A program made the position numbers and the translations under genes. A stretch of 64,000 nt of DNA from NCBI RefSeq assembly GCF_000612445.1, contig NZ_BALC01000003.1, positions 186,001-250,000 on the forward strand, in the 5' to 3' direction. The stretch is from Liquorilactobacillus sucicola DSM 21376 = JCM 15457 (GTDB taxonomy: Bacteria; Bacillota; Bacilli; Lactobacillales; Lactobacillaceae). This document shows positions 29,534-38,527 of the stretch, in pieces. Every line of letters starts with the position of its first letter. The first letter of the stretch is position 1. Under the pieces are notes generated by a model. It was given only the letters and a program-made list of their open reading frames with translations. It was not told the origin of the DNA and searched no databases.

Positions 29534-31453
29534 ATGTCGTATACAGAAGAATTGCTGCGTGAAAAGTTTCCTGCGAAACAGGATGTTGTCACCGAAATCA
29601 CTAATTTAGAGGCAATTTTAAATCTGCCAAAGGCCACAGAGCATTTTGTGAGCGATGTTCACGGTGAATACAATGCATTTGACCACACTTTGCGTAATGG
29701 TTCCGGCAATGTAAAACAAAAAATTATTGAGAACTTTGGTGGACGATTAACACCGAGAAATATCCAAGAATTCGCTACTTTGATCTATTATCCTGAAGAC
29801 AAACTTGTTTATCGCAAAAAACATGTTGCAACTCAGGATGAACTGGACCAATGGTATCTGAATACGATTGCACGTTTGATTGAAGTTTTAAAGATCACTG
29901 CCACCAAATACACACGCTCTAAAGTCAGAAAAGCAATGGATCCAAATTATGTTTATATAACGGAAGAACTGCTGTATAACGATCGGCAGGAATTGGATAA
30001 ACGCAACTACTATAATCAGATCTTGCATAATTTGGTGGCACTTCATCAAGCCGATGAATTTATCACCGTAACTTGCTACACTATCCAGCGGCTTGTGGTT
30101 GATCATCTGCATGTTATTGGCGATATCTATGATCGCGGTCCAGCGCCAGATAAGATTATGGATACATTGATGAACTATCATTCAGTTGATATTCAATGGG
30201 GGAATCATGATATCATTTGGCTTGGTGCTGTTTCTGGGTCTGCTCTATGTATTATGAACTTGTTGCGCATCTGTGCCCGCTATAACAATCTGTCAATTAT
30301 TGAAGATGCATATGGAATTAATTTGCGGCATTTGTCGATGTTTGCGGAACAGAATTATACGGATGTGCAAGCATTCAGGCCTAAGACAGTAGAGGACAGC
30401 GAAGTCATTAGACCAGATGAAAGAAAGCAGATAACGCAGATCCACCAAGCGGTGGCAATGATCCAGTTCAAATTAGAAGGTCAAATATGCAAACGGCGGC
30501 CGGAATTTGACACGGAGAATGTTGCTTTGTTGGACAAAATAGATTATGCGAAGGGCGAAGTTATAATTGATAACAAAAAATATCCGCTGGCTTGTGAATG
30601 TTTCGCGACGGTCGATCCGAAAGATCCATACAAATTAACTGCAGAAGAAGAGAAGATCACACGTTCACTGCTTGATTCCTTCAAAAATGCTCCTAAACTG
30701 CACAAACATTTAGATTTTATGATGGACAAGGGCAGCATGTATAAATGCTATAACGGCAATCTCCTTTTTCACGGATGCATTCCTGTTGAGAAGGATGGTT
30801 CATTCCGTGTGTTTAAGTTCAATGGCAAAACCTATGAAGGCAAGTCACTGCTTGATTTTTTTGAAAAGAAATTGCGCAAGGCTTATGGGGAACCGGACAT
30901 AACCGATGATCTTGCAACTGACATGCTGTGGTATTTGTGGCAAGGACCCTTATCACCCTTGTTTGGTAAGCATGCAATGACTACTTTTGCCCGTTACTTT
31001 GTTGCGGATAAAGATACGCATTTGGAAAAAAAGAATGCCTACTACAGTTTACGCAAAGAAGAATGGTTCTGTCGCAAATTACTGCAGGAATTTGGTCTGA
31101 ATGCGGATCAAGGGCATATTATCAATGGACACACTCCCGTTAAAAAGGGACATCAGCCGATTATGGCTAACAAGAAAATGATCGTCATTGATGGTGGGTA
31201 TTCGAAGGCCTATCAGCCAACAACTGGTATTGGCGGGTATACTCTGCTATACAATTCGTATGGTCTGCAGTTAGTGACACATCATCCATTCACTTCAAAA
31301 GAAGATGCGATCAAAAATGGCCGCGACATTCTTTCAACAAAAAGGGTAGTGAATCAGGAGCTGAAGCGGCAAACAGTGGCTGACACTGACACAGGACGTG
31401 AGATAAAGGAAAAATTACAGCTTCTTCGAAACTTGCTGTCTGAATACAGATAG
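29534..31453 (+). CDS. fbp: Class III fructose-1,6-bisphosphatase
   Basis: 639 residues, the length of the Firmicute-specific class III enzyme. It removes the 1-phosphate of fructose 1,6-bisphosphate in gluconeogenesis. The metallophosphoesterase-type signatures are visible: VSDVHGEYNAF, IGDIYDRGP, WGNHDIIWLG, and INGHTPVKKG with VIDGGYSKAYQ in the C-terminal third. ATG 29534 has GAGGAG upstream. The gene lets the cell feed erythrose and pentose phosphate pools from three-carbon compounds, relevant to the aro and phosphoketolase genes nearby. Monocistronic, with a hairpin at 31566-31603. Confidence 0.95.
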   Translation: MSYTEELLREKFPAKQDVVTEITNLEAILNLPKATEHFVSDVHGEYNAFDHTLRNGSGNVKQKIIENFGGRLTPRNIQEFATLIYYPEDKLVYRKKHVATQDELDQWYLNTIARLIEVLKITATKYTRSKVRKAMDPNYVYITEELLYNDRQELDKRNYYNQILHNLVALHQADEFITVTCYTIQRLVVDHLHVIGDIYDRGPAPDKIMDTLMNYHSVDIQWGNHDIIWLGAVSGSALCIMNLLRICARYNNLSIIEDAYGINLRHLSMFAEQNYTDVQAFRPKTVEDSEVIRPDERKQITQIHQAVAMIQFKLEGQICKRRPEFDTENVALLDKIDYAKGEVIIDNKKYPLACECFATVDPKDPYKLTAEEEKITRSLLDSFKNAPKLHKHLDFMMDKGSMYKCYNGNLLFHGCIPVEKDGSFRVFKFNGKTYEGKSLLDFFEKKLRKAYGEPDITDDLATDMLWYLWQGPLSPLFGKHAMTTFARYFVADKDTHLEKKNAYYSLRKEEWFCRKLLQEFGLNADQGHIINGHTPVKKGHQPIMANKKMIVIDGGYSKAYQPTTGIGGYTLLYNSYGLQLVTHHPFTSKEDAIKNGRDILSTKRVVNQELKRQTVADTDTGREIKEKLQLLRNLLSEYR

Positions 31454-31565
31454 TGAAAAGAGTGCCGATAATTTGATTTTTGACACGGAAAAATTCACGG
31501 GACACAAGACTAGCTCAATATCAATTGGGTTTACAGCAAGTTAAGTGAACATTTTACAAAAATAA

Positions 31566-31603
31566 GCGGTGCGGCTAGTAAAAAACTAGGTCCGCGCCGT
31601 TTT
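31566..31603 (+). terminator. Terminator after fbp
   Basis: CGGTGCGGCTAG pairs with CTAGGTCCGCGCCG around an A-rich loop, then TTTT. Confidence 0.6.
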
Positions 31604-31725
31604 AGGTGTGTCAAAACAAGAAAATTCTTAAAGATTGTGTTTTTGTTTTGCCAAAGGCAGATTTTTGCTGTTAGTTTGGGTACAATTAGAGTTAGAAGCT
31701 GCAGTGATTATGAGGAGTGATGTTA

Positions 31726-32793
31726 TTGGGTGTGTGGGAGAAATTTTTAGCAAATGTTAAGTTGCGCAGGACAGTTGTTCTGCTAGTTATCATTTTGGTG
31801 TTGTATTTGATGAAAAGTATGATGAGTCTTATTTTATTAACGTTTATTTTCACTTTCTTGGTGCTTAGCCTTAATAAAACCATAAGACGTCATGTTAAAA
31901 TTCCATCGCGCCTGATTATAATTGCGGTCTACCTATTAATTATCAGCTTGCTTTATTTTGCGGTGACGATTTATCTGCCTAAATTATTCACACAGACTGA
32001 GGCAATGGCTAAGTACGTGATTAACTTTTACCAGAATCCGGACACTGATACCAATGCGGTAATGAGGTATGTCAATGATTATATCAGTAATTCTGAGATA
32101 ACGGCGCAGATGAAGAATGGTGTAACACTGATTTTTAAGTATTTGACCAGCGTTGGTTCGATGGGATTCACCTTTGTAGTGTCATTGATGCTGAGTTTCT
32201 TTTTCACACTTGAAAAAAAAGAGATGTATCATTTTTCGAGGAGCTTTTTGAAGGGACCATTTGCATGGTTCTTTCAGGATATTTATTTTTTTGCTGAAAA
32301 ATTCGTCAACACTTTTGGAATTGTACTTGAAACACAATTCATCATTGCGCTTGTTAACACAACTTTGACAACAATCTGCTTGGCAGTAATGAATATGCCG
32401 CAGCTATTCAGTTTGTCATTGCTTATCTTTTTAATGAGCCTGATACCAGTTGCGGGAGTGATTATCTCAGCAATTCCAATGAGTTTCATTGGATATTCAG
32501 TTGGTGGCACGAATTACGTGATTTATATTATTATCATGCTACTTGTGATCCATTCGATCGAGTCATATGTACTGAATCCAAAACTGATGTCTAATAAGAC
32601 TGAATTGCCTATTTTTTATACTTTTGCAGTTTTGTTTGTATCGGAACATTTTTTAGGAATGTGGGGACTGATCGTGGGAATACCTATTTTTACCTTTGTA
32701 TTGGACATAATAGGTGTAAAACCGATCAGAAGTAAGAAACGTAAATTGAAATTAAAAAAAGATCGTAATTTGAGAGAGGATGGAAAGAATTGA
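31726..32793 (+). CDS. AI-2E transporter (UPF0118) family membrane protein
   Basis: 355 residues with about seven or eight hydrophobic segments. The TTG at 31726 is chosen because GAGGAG lies 8 bases upstream; the ATG at 31720 would be too close. Features of the family: an N-terminal helix pair, a soluble insert near residues 90-150, then FSLSLLIFLMSLIPVAGVIISAIP and the C-terminal VLNPKLMSNKTELPIFYTF. Members are reported as autoinducer-2 exporters or Na+/H+ antiporters, so the substrate is uncertain. The tail is highly basic. Its stop overlaps the start of the next gene. Confidence 0.85.
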   Translation: MGVWEKFLANVKLRRTVVLLVIILVLYLMKSMMSLILLTFIFTFLVLSLNKTIRRHVKIPSRLIIIAVYLLIISLLYFAVTIYLPKLFTQTEAMAKYVINFYQNPDTDTNAVMRYVNDYISNSEITAQMKNGVTLIFKYLTSVGSMGFTFVVSLMLSFFFTLEKKEMYHFSRSFLKGPFAWFFQDIYFFAEKFVNTFGIVLETQFIIALVNTTLTTICLAVMNMPQLFSLSLLIFLMSLIPVAGVIISAIPMSFIGYSVGGTNYVIYIIIMLLVIHSIESYVLNPKLMSNKTELPIFYTFAVLFVSEHFLGMWGLIVGIPIFTFVLDIIGVKPIRSKKRKLKLKKDRNLREDGKN

Positions 32794-33974
32794 TGAGTGT
32801 TGAAGAATTTGTAAAGCGTTATGCGGTCGACCGCCGTAATACAGATTCAGTTAAGTGGGATGCAACGGATGAGGTGTTTGGAACAGATAATCTACTGCCA
32901 TTATGGGTAGCGGACGCAGATTTCAAGGTTTCAGAAGAAGTAACAGCTGCACTCAAAAAAAGAATTGAACATGGTGTGTACGGCTATTCGAAAACCCCGG
33001 CTAGTTACTACGAGGCTTATTGTAAATGGCAAAGTGAGCGGCATAACATAGAAGTGCAGCGTGATTGGATCAGATTCAGCACAGGAGTTGTCCAATCTTT
33101 GAGCACACTGATTAACATGTTGACTCAACCGGGCGATGCCATCATGATTCTGCAACCGGTATACTATCCATTTATGAATGTAATCAAAAGAAATGATCGT
33201 CGGCTTGTCACATCAAATCTAAAACAAAAAGCAACCAGCTATGACATGGACCTGAATGACATTCAACAGAAAATCAAAAAAGAACACGTAAAATTATTTA
33301 TAAATTGTTCACCGCATAATCCGATTGGGCGTGTCTGGAGTAGTAAAGAACTCGAAGATTTGTTGGAGTTATGCCGGCAAGAAAAAGTACTTTTCGTTTC
33401 TGATGAGATCCATCATGATTTGCTAGTTGGTAAAAAACCTTTTACATCAGCTTTGGCAGTCAAAAATGGATTCTATCGTGACAACACGGTAGTGGTTGAT
33501 TCTGCATCTAAAACATTCAATTTGGCGGCTTTGCAAAATAGTCATGTTGTGATGCCTAATCCGCAATTTCGTGAACGTTATGATCACTACATGGAACGTC
33601 TTGCAGCTCCTGCTGGCAATATTATCGGTAAAATTGCGGGTGAGGCAGCTTATAAAAATGGTGCCGCTTGGTTGGATGGAATGCTGAATGTTGTCAGAAA
33701 CAACTATGAATATGTGAAAGACACTTTGCACAAGAGCTGCCCCAAAGCAGTTGTGTATGATCTCGAGGGAACCTATCTTGCATGGATCGATCTTTCTGCG
33801 GTGATAGAACCGGAGCACTTGGAATACATTATCAAGAAGAAGGCGCATCTGGCGGTCAGTTTCGGTTCGGCATTTGGAGAGGCGGGGAAGGGGTTTATTC
33901 GTCTTAACTTGGCAACGACTCCAGCTAATATTAAACTTGCAACAGAGGCTCTAGTGGAGCAACTCCAGCACTAA
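32793..33974 (+). CDS. patB: MalY/PatB family PLP-dependent C-S beta-lyase
   Basis: 393 residues starting at ATG 32793, which overlaps the preceding stop (TGATG). The fold-type I aminotransferase signs are LPLWVADADFKV near residue 30, CSPHNPIGRVW, VSDEIHHDLL and the PLP Lys in DSASKTFNLAALQ. The family cleaves cystathionine or cysteine to pyruvate, ammonia and a thiol (cystathionine beta-lyase activity) and may also transaminate. Translational coupling to a transporter-like membrane protein is notable but gives no proven link. Confidence 0.88.
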   Translation: MSVEEFVKRYAVDRRNTDSVKWDATDEVFGTDNLLPLWVADADFKVSEEVTAALKKRIEHGVYGYSKTPASYYEAYCKWQSERHNIEVQRDWIRFSTGVVQSLSTLINMLTQPGDAIMILQPVYYPFMNVIKRNDRRLVTSNLKQKATSYDMDLNDIQQKIKKEHVKLFINCSPHNPIGRVWSSKELEDLLELCRQEKVLFVSDEIHHDLLVGKKPFTSALAVKNGFYRDNTVVVDSASKTFNLAALQNSHVVMPNPQFRERYDHYMERLAAPAGNIIGKIAGEAAYKNGAAWLDGMLNVVRNNYEYVKDTLHKSCPKAVVYDLEGTYLAWIDLSAVIEPEHLEYIIKKKAHLAVSFGSAFGEAGKGFIRLNLATTPANIKLATEALVEQLQH

Positions 33975-34079
33975 TGATTATTTTCACGATTGAATAGCGT
34001 TTGCACTATGAATTTTCGGTGTTTCAGTGTAAAATGTGAATTGTAATCAAATCAAAAATGAAAGAGGTTTTCGCTAGTT

Positions 34080-34766
34080 ATGACAAAATTAGTATTTATT
34101 CGTCACGGACAAAGTGAATGGAACTTGAAGAACCTTTTCACTGGTTGGGTAGACGTTAACTTAAGTGAACAAGGTGAAAAAGAAGCTAAAGAAGCAGGCC
34201 GCAAGCTCAAAGAAGCAGGAATCGAATTCGATCAAGCATATACTTCAGTTTTGACTCGTGCTATCAAGACTTTGCATTTTGCTTTAGAAGAATCTGGTCA
34301 ATTATGGGTACCAGAAGAAAAAACATGGCGCTTGAACGAACGCCATTACGGTGCATTACAAGGTAAGAATAAGGCAAAAGCTGCTGAAAAATATGGTGAA
34401 GAACAAGTTCATATCTGGCGTCGTTCATACGATGTCCTTCCTCCATTATTGAGTGCTGATGATGAAGGTTCCGCAGCACAAGATCGTCGCTACGCAGACT
34501 TAGACCCACGTGCTATTCCTGGTGGTGAAAACTTAAAGGTTACTTTGGAACGTGTTATCCCATTCTGGGAAGACAAGATTGCTCCTACATTATTAGATGG
34601 CAAGAACGTTATCATTGCAGCACATGGTAACTCACTTCGTGCCCTCACAAAATACATCGAAGGTATCTCAGATGAAGATATCATGGGTGTTGAAATGGCA
34701 ACAGGTCAACCAGTTGTTTATGATTTGGATGACAAGTTGAACGTTGTTAAAAAAGAAAAACTTTAA
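34080..34766 (+). CDS. gpmA: 2,3-bisphosphoglycerate-dependent phosphoglycerate mutase
   Basis: 228 residues, full length. Interconverts 3- and 2-phosphoglycerate in glycolysis. [20 protein letters not shown] holds the phospho-acceptor His, [11 protein letters not shown] and [16 protein letters not shown] are typical of GpmA, and [12 protein letters not shown] holds the second His. GAAAGAGG precedes the ATG. The last 207 bases are duplicated at 51378-51584 with one mismatch. The 3' end of the gene is thus the insertion site of the island that follows, and the inserted copy keeps the gene intact. Confidence 0.95.
   Translation: MTKLVFIRHGQSEWNLKNLFTGWVDVNLSEQGEKEAKEAGRKLKEAGIEFDQAYTSVLTRAIKTLHFALEESGQLWVPEEKTWRLNERHYGALQGKNKAKAAEKYGEEQVHIWRRSYDVLPPLLSADDEGSAAQDRRYADLDPRAIPGGENLKVTLERVIPFWEDKIAPTLLDGKNVIIAAHGNSLRALTKYIEGISDEDIMGVEMATGQPVVYDLDDKLNVVKKEKL
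34560..34766 (+). repeat. Left direct repeat (attL-side) of the gpmA-inserted island
   Basis: Base-by-base comparison with 51378-51584 (offset 16818) shows 206 of 207 identical; the only difference is T at 34580 versus C at 51398. Similarity stops just before the repeat and immediately after the gpmA stop codon. The crossover core lies somewhere inside. Confidence 0.9.
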
Positions 34767-34782
34767 TTTAAAATATTAGGAA

Positions 34783-34818
34783 AATCCCTGACTCTTTTGC
34801 GGAGTCAGGGATTTTTTA
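34783..34818 (+). terminator. Terminator after gpmA (island-side)
   Basis: AATCCCTGACTC and GAGTCAGGGATT with loop TTTTGCG, then a T-run. It differs from the terminator that follows the right-hand gpmA fragment. Confidence 0.85.
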
Positions 34819-34849
34819 TGCTTTTTTGGAAAAAGCTAACTTAGTTTAT

Positions 34850-34860
34850 CGTAACTTATC
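34850..34860 (+). repeat. Candidate integrase arm site, left end
   Basis: CGTAACTTATC, 84 bases inside the left repeat, also occurs at 51265-51275 near the right repeat, and as GTAACTTATC in inverted form at 41280-41289 just after integrase 1. A second half copy (TTTATCGTAAC) is adjacent. This is the pattern expected of arm-type recombinase sites. Confidence 0.35.
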
Positions 34861-34976
34861 GTGATGTGAAATTGACAAATAATGACAAACAACTTCAAAA
34901 TTTAGGTGGCATTATTTTGACTTATCAAAGTAAAATTTGGTGAAGTACACTAACGCTTAGGACCGGACCTTTTTTT

Positions 34977-35021
34977 CGCTAAATACTTCTTCCTGTTTGA
35001 GGCAGGAAGTCGTGTTTAGCG
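34977..35021. other. Long stem-loop at the left end of the island
   Basis: CGCTAAATAC pairs with GTGTTTAGCG and CTTCCTG with CAGGAAG, separated by a 2x2 internal loop, with loop TTTGAGG. That is 17 pairs in 45 bases with no T-run after it. It is not a plain terminator. It may be a recombination or replication structure or an RNA element. The rest of 34861-35422 shows no gene. Confidence 0.45.
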
Positions 35022-35422
35022 TCTATGAGTGAATGATTTAGGTGTTGTTGTCTTATTTAGAGATTTATTATTGTTTGAAATTAGATATTTTCTAGTTTTT
35101 ATCGTGTTTAAATAACTGGCTTTTGTTCTAATCAAATTACTTTTTTTAATTGATACCCTACCAACCCCAGATGCCCTGAAAATTATGAAACCTTAGAATC
35201 ATGTGTGTTTTTTGTAGTACAGGTCAATAACTAATGGTAATGATAAATGTATATAGAAAATCTCTGCTAAGAGCTTGATAATAATCATTGGTGATATGGA
35301 CGATCTTTTATATAATCGTTTTTTGAAGACCTTCTCTTGATATGTGGTATTTCTGTTTATTTTCGGTAGCATCTCGAAATGGTACAATAAAAATAAAGTA
35401 TTTTTGTAAGGAGGTTTTGTTT

Positions 35423-36504
35423 TTGAAAATTGCAAGCATTTTAGAATGTATCCCCAAAAAATATACTCCCAAAAAGGACAATCCAGATATTAGAGATTAT
35501 TTTTGGAGCATTTCTAGACATGGTAAACAGGCCGCCCTTGACTGTTGGAACATCCTACAAATGTCTAAGACATTTGTAGAGAGAACTAAAAAAAGAGAGA
35601 CTGATTTAGATTTCAAGAAATTTGATTTAGTTGATCCAAATTGTGTGATGTCATTTGTTGTGGCCTTTAATAATTATTATCTTATTAAGGATCCACAAAA
35701 GATTGCTAAGAATCCAAGGGGCTTACCTTCATTGACTTGGCTTAATGAACTTCCTGATGATGATCTAAAAAAAGTAATTAAAAATGTATTGGCAAATGTT
35801 GTAAATATTAACATAGATGAAGATCAAGCAGATGAGCTAATGAAACATAGAAATTTATCTGGTGCCAAGAGTTTTGTTAAAGAAGTTACAGAAATACAAA
35901 AAGCGGGTGGATTGGTAGACAAAAAAGTTGATTATATTAAGAAAGTAAGACCATTTCAAGAAAAGCCGGTTAATTATTTGTATAGAAGCATATTACTTAC
36001 TTGGATGATTCACTGTGTGAAGGATGCTGCAGGGCAGAAGCTACACAACTATAAATGGCCAGAAGATACCTAGGAATAAAGGGAGAATATGCAATTGATT
36101 ATAGCGAAGTTTATGAGGATGCAAAGGTGAATGTTACAAGAGCTTGGAAAAGACGTATGTGTAATGAAAAAAATAGGAGACCAGAGTTACATTGCCTTTT
36201 GAAGCGAGCTAATCCAAGAATAGTAGGTAAAATTCTTGGCGAAACTTTTTTTCCAACGTATGAAACGCCACGCATTAAAGAGTTGTCTGATGAAATCAAT
36301 GACTTAGTGGATAAGATTCCCGGTGAGATTATAGCCGTAAGGCAAAAGCTAAAAGTAAAAAATAGAGTTGACCTATCCGAAAATAATGGGGAAAAGCCCC
36401 TTGAGATAATTCAGGAGCTCAATGTAATTAAAGAGCATATAAAATTAGTTGAGGAAGCCAATCAGAGAATAGAAAAATTTAAACAAGAATTTGATATAGA
36501 ATAG
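35423..36504 (+). pseudogene. Unknown island protein, probably one gene split by a single-base frameshift
   Basis: Start at TTG 35423 with AAGGAGG upstream. Frame one (216 residues, to 36073) is Lys-rich, with repeated short helices and the sequence SLTWLNELPDDDLKKV. Frame two (36055-36504, 149 residues) is helical and ends in a coiled-coil-like tail. Frame two has no ribosome-binding site at its ATG, and an added base around 36065 would join WPED to LGIKGEYAIDYSEV, giving about 360 residues. I recognise no family, catalytic motif or membrane segment. It is the first gene inside the left boundary of an island whose other end carries defence genes, so an unlisted defence or regulatory role is possible but unproven. 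Confidence 0.5.
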
Positions 36505-36539
36505 TAAACGTAAAGCAAAGCTTTTACGTTTATTATTAA

Positions 36540-37240
36540 TACATGCGAATAAACCACAAGTTTTACTTGTGGGGGTGAAAAAAGCTTTAGCGTAAAAAAC
36601 TCCCTTTCGATATAGTTTGGCTACCAACCAAAACTATATCGAAAGGGAGTTTTTATCTTGCTACAAGATGGTAATAGCTTATCACGTACAAGATGGAATT
36701 GTAAGTATCACATTGTTTTTACACCAAAATATCGACGGAAAAATGTTTATGGTGAGTTAAAGAAAGATATTGACCGAATTCTACGTCGATTGTGTGAATT
36801 AAAAGATGTTGAAATTATAGAGGCTCATGCAATGCCAGACCATATTCATATGTTAGTGCGTATTCCACCTAAGATGAGTGTTTCAAGTTTTATGGGATGT
36901 TTGAAAGGTAGAAGCGCAGTTATTATTCATGAGAGACATGCAAATTTAAAATATAACTATGGTAATCGAAGCTTTTGGGCGCGTGGTTATTATGTTAGTA
37001 CAGTTGGTTTAAATCAAAAAACAATTCAAAAATATATTTGAGAGCAAGAAGCAGAGAATCAACTCAATGATAGTATTAGCAAAAGAGAGTATATAGATCC
37101 ATTTAAAAGATCAAAGAAAAAGTAAATAAATGAGTTAGCGGTTGGTAGTGTTTTGTTGGGCCCCTTAAAGGGGCTATTTGCGTTGGCCCAAGCCTTTTAG
37201 GGTTATAAAAAAGCCACCAGCTATGCTGGTGGATGCTTAC
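36540..37240 (+). mobile_element. IS200/IS605-type insertion element
   Basis: One transposase gene is flanked by hairpins instead of inverted repeats: CCACAAGTTTTACTTGTGG at the left (about 36552-36570) and CCACCAGCTATGCTGGTGG at the right (37214-37232). Just before the gene, 36598-36654 forms a stem of CTCCCTTTCGATATAGTTT with its complement, as in IS200, where this structure hides the start site and blocks read-in. The outer ends are approximate. It lies between two unrelated island genes and seems to have truncated the one on its right. Confidence 0.75.
36658..37125 (+). pseudogene. tnpA: IS200 TnpA-like transposase with premature stop
   Basis: HUH-type Y1 transposase that cuts and rejoins single strands. 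AMPDHIHMLVRIPP carries the His-x-His pair, and WARGYYVSTVGLNQ is the region of the catalytic Tyr. TGA at 37039 stops the frame after QKYI, but the same frame then continues EQEAENQLND to DPFKRSKKK and TAA at 37125, the usual C-terminus. A single CGA-to-TGA change explains it. The truncated form keeps HUH and Tyr but lacks the last 28 residues, so activity is doubtful. Confidence 0.85.
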
Positions 37241-37320
37241 TTTACAAAAAATTAAGCAAGCAAAACTTGCTGTGAAATTTTGTCAGTAATGAATGTTTCA
37301 AAAAAAAAAAGAACACGATT

Positions 37321-37629
37321 TTGGTGACAACTGCCAGTGTTAATCTAGTTGTAGCCATTGGATGTAATAGTGATAGGGCCCTATCCATTAAGTATGGCAA
37401 CGATGTCTTAGAAAGAACCGATTTAAAAATGTTTAATACGACTGACAGTTTAGTCTTCACAGTTGGCGACGTTTACTGGAGTTATAAAGGATCGAGCAAA
37501 GTCTTAATTGTTCGGGGAATTTTAAAAGACGAACAAGGGTATACGCGAAACTTCGACCATCTTTCGTTTGTGCTCAGAGATGGCTCGATGGATATGATCA
37601 ATGAGTTCATGGCGCGCTTTTGGCTTTAA
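37321..37629 (+). pseudogene. Hypothetical island protein, 5' end probably lost
   Basis: Encodes about 102 residues, mostly beta-rich, ending EFMARFWL. The frame continues upstream through an A11 tract (37300-37310) to a stop near the IS200 right end, with no start that has a ribosome site. This suggests the IS or a change in the A-tract removed the native start. No family recognised. Confidence 0.35.
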
Positions 37630-37783
37630 CTCAAGTGAAATTAATGGCTTTAAGATCCTAAGAAAGTATCAAGCTAGAGTGCATCTTTATTCGAATCGAC
37701 GCGGGTTCGATACACTCACTAAGTTCGACTGGATCACGGATAACTACTAATCTAAATCACAAAAAAATGCAGGAGGGCATCTT

Positions 37784-38224
37784 ATGAACAATACAATTGA
37801 CAACATTTTCAAATTTTTAAATACGCCATCAGAACCGTATGTGAGGGCAATTCTACGCATCGATGAAATTTACCGGTCTTCGGACCAAAAGCTTATTTTG
37901 AAGACAACAGATTTTAACAATCAGATAATGGCCTTTACGCTAAATTTGCAAAACCGCTATGACGTTTCGATGTTGTTTTCATCATTATTTAATCAGGTTG
38001 GATTTAATGGGCAAAAAGATGGTAAGGACGTCGATATGGAGTTGAAGCTATCGGCATTGATCGGCAGATGGACTCTTTTTACTACCCAACAATATACGAA
38101 TCATAGTACTGAATTAGTTTATCAGAATGTACGCGACATATTTTTGATTCCACAGGACTGGATCAATGCAAGCACTTTTGCTCAAACACATAAGGAAAGC
38201 CTGGAGGATAAAAATAATGACTGA
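37784..38224 (+). CDS. Hypothetical protein of the replication module (146 aa)
   Basis: ATG 37784 follows GGAGGG at a good distance. The product is acidic, soluble and without motifs I know. It overlaps the next gene (ATGACTGA), and both precede a primase/helicase, so they belong to the replication module of an integrative element. Small proteins in this position are common in phage-related islands but poorly characterised. Confidence 0.65.
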   Translation: MNNTIDNIFKFLNTPSEPYVRAILRIDEIYRSSDQKLILKTTDFNNQIMAFTLNLQNRYDVSMLFSSLFNQVGFNGQKDGKDVDMELKLSALIGRWTLFTTQQYTNHSTELVYQNVRDIFLIPQDWINASTFAQTHKESLEDKNND

Positions 38225-38504
38225 TATTAATTGCTCAAAAATTGCCAGCTTCACTGCGCTTGAAATTGAGATGAAGGATTTTTTGATTCATTCCTTTCTC
38301 GTAAAAAATGTTAACTTCAATATTACGGCATTGGAGCAGGCTGCGATGCACGGGGAACACCCCCTCGCAAATATCGTGGTAGGTGTGCCAAAGAAGACTG
38401 CTATGAAAACACCTGTTGATACTGCTGACTTAGATCAAGAAATCTCTGACTACTTTAACTCCCTTCTTCGTCCAAAAGCGGACGCTCCGCTAGACTTAGG
38501 TTAA
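38217..38504 (+). CDS. Hypothetical protein of the replication module (95 aa)
   Basis: ATG 38217 overlaps the previous stop, with GGAGG at 38202-38206. The protein begins MTDINCSKIASFTALEIEM and ends in a polar tail. No domain recognised. It lies directly upstream of the broken primase and may contribute to the same replication function. Confidence 0.6.
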   Translation: MTDINCSKIASFTALEIEMKDFLIHSFLVKNVNFNITALEQAAMHGEHPLANIVVGVPKKTAMKTPVDTADLDQEISDYFNSLLRPKADAPLDLG

Positions 38505-38527
38505 TCATTCAGTTTTTATCGACTACT

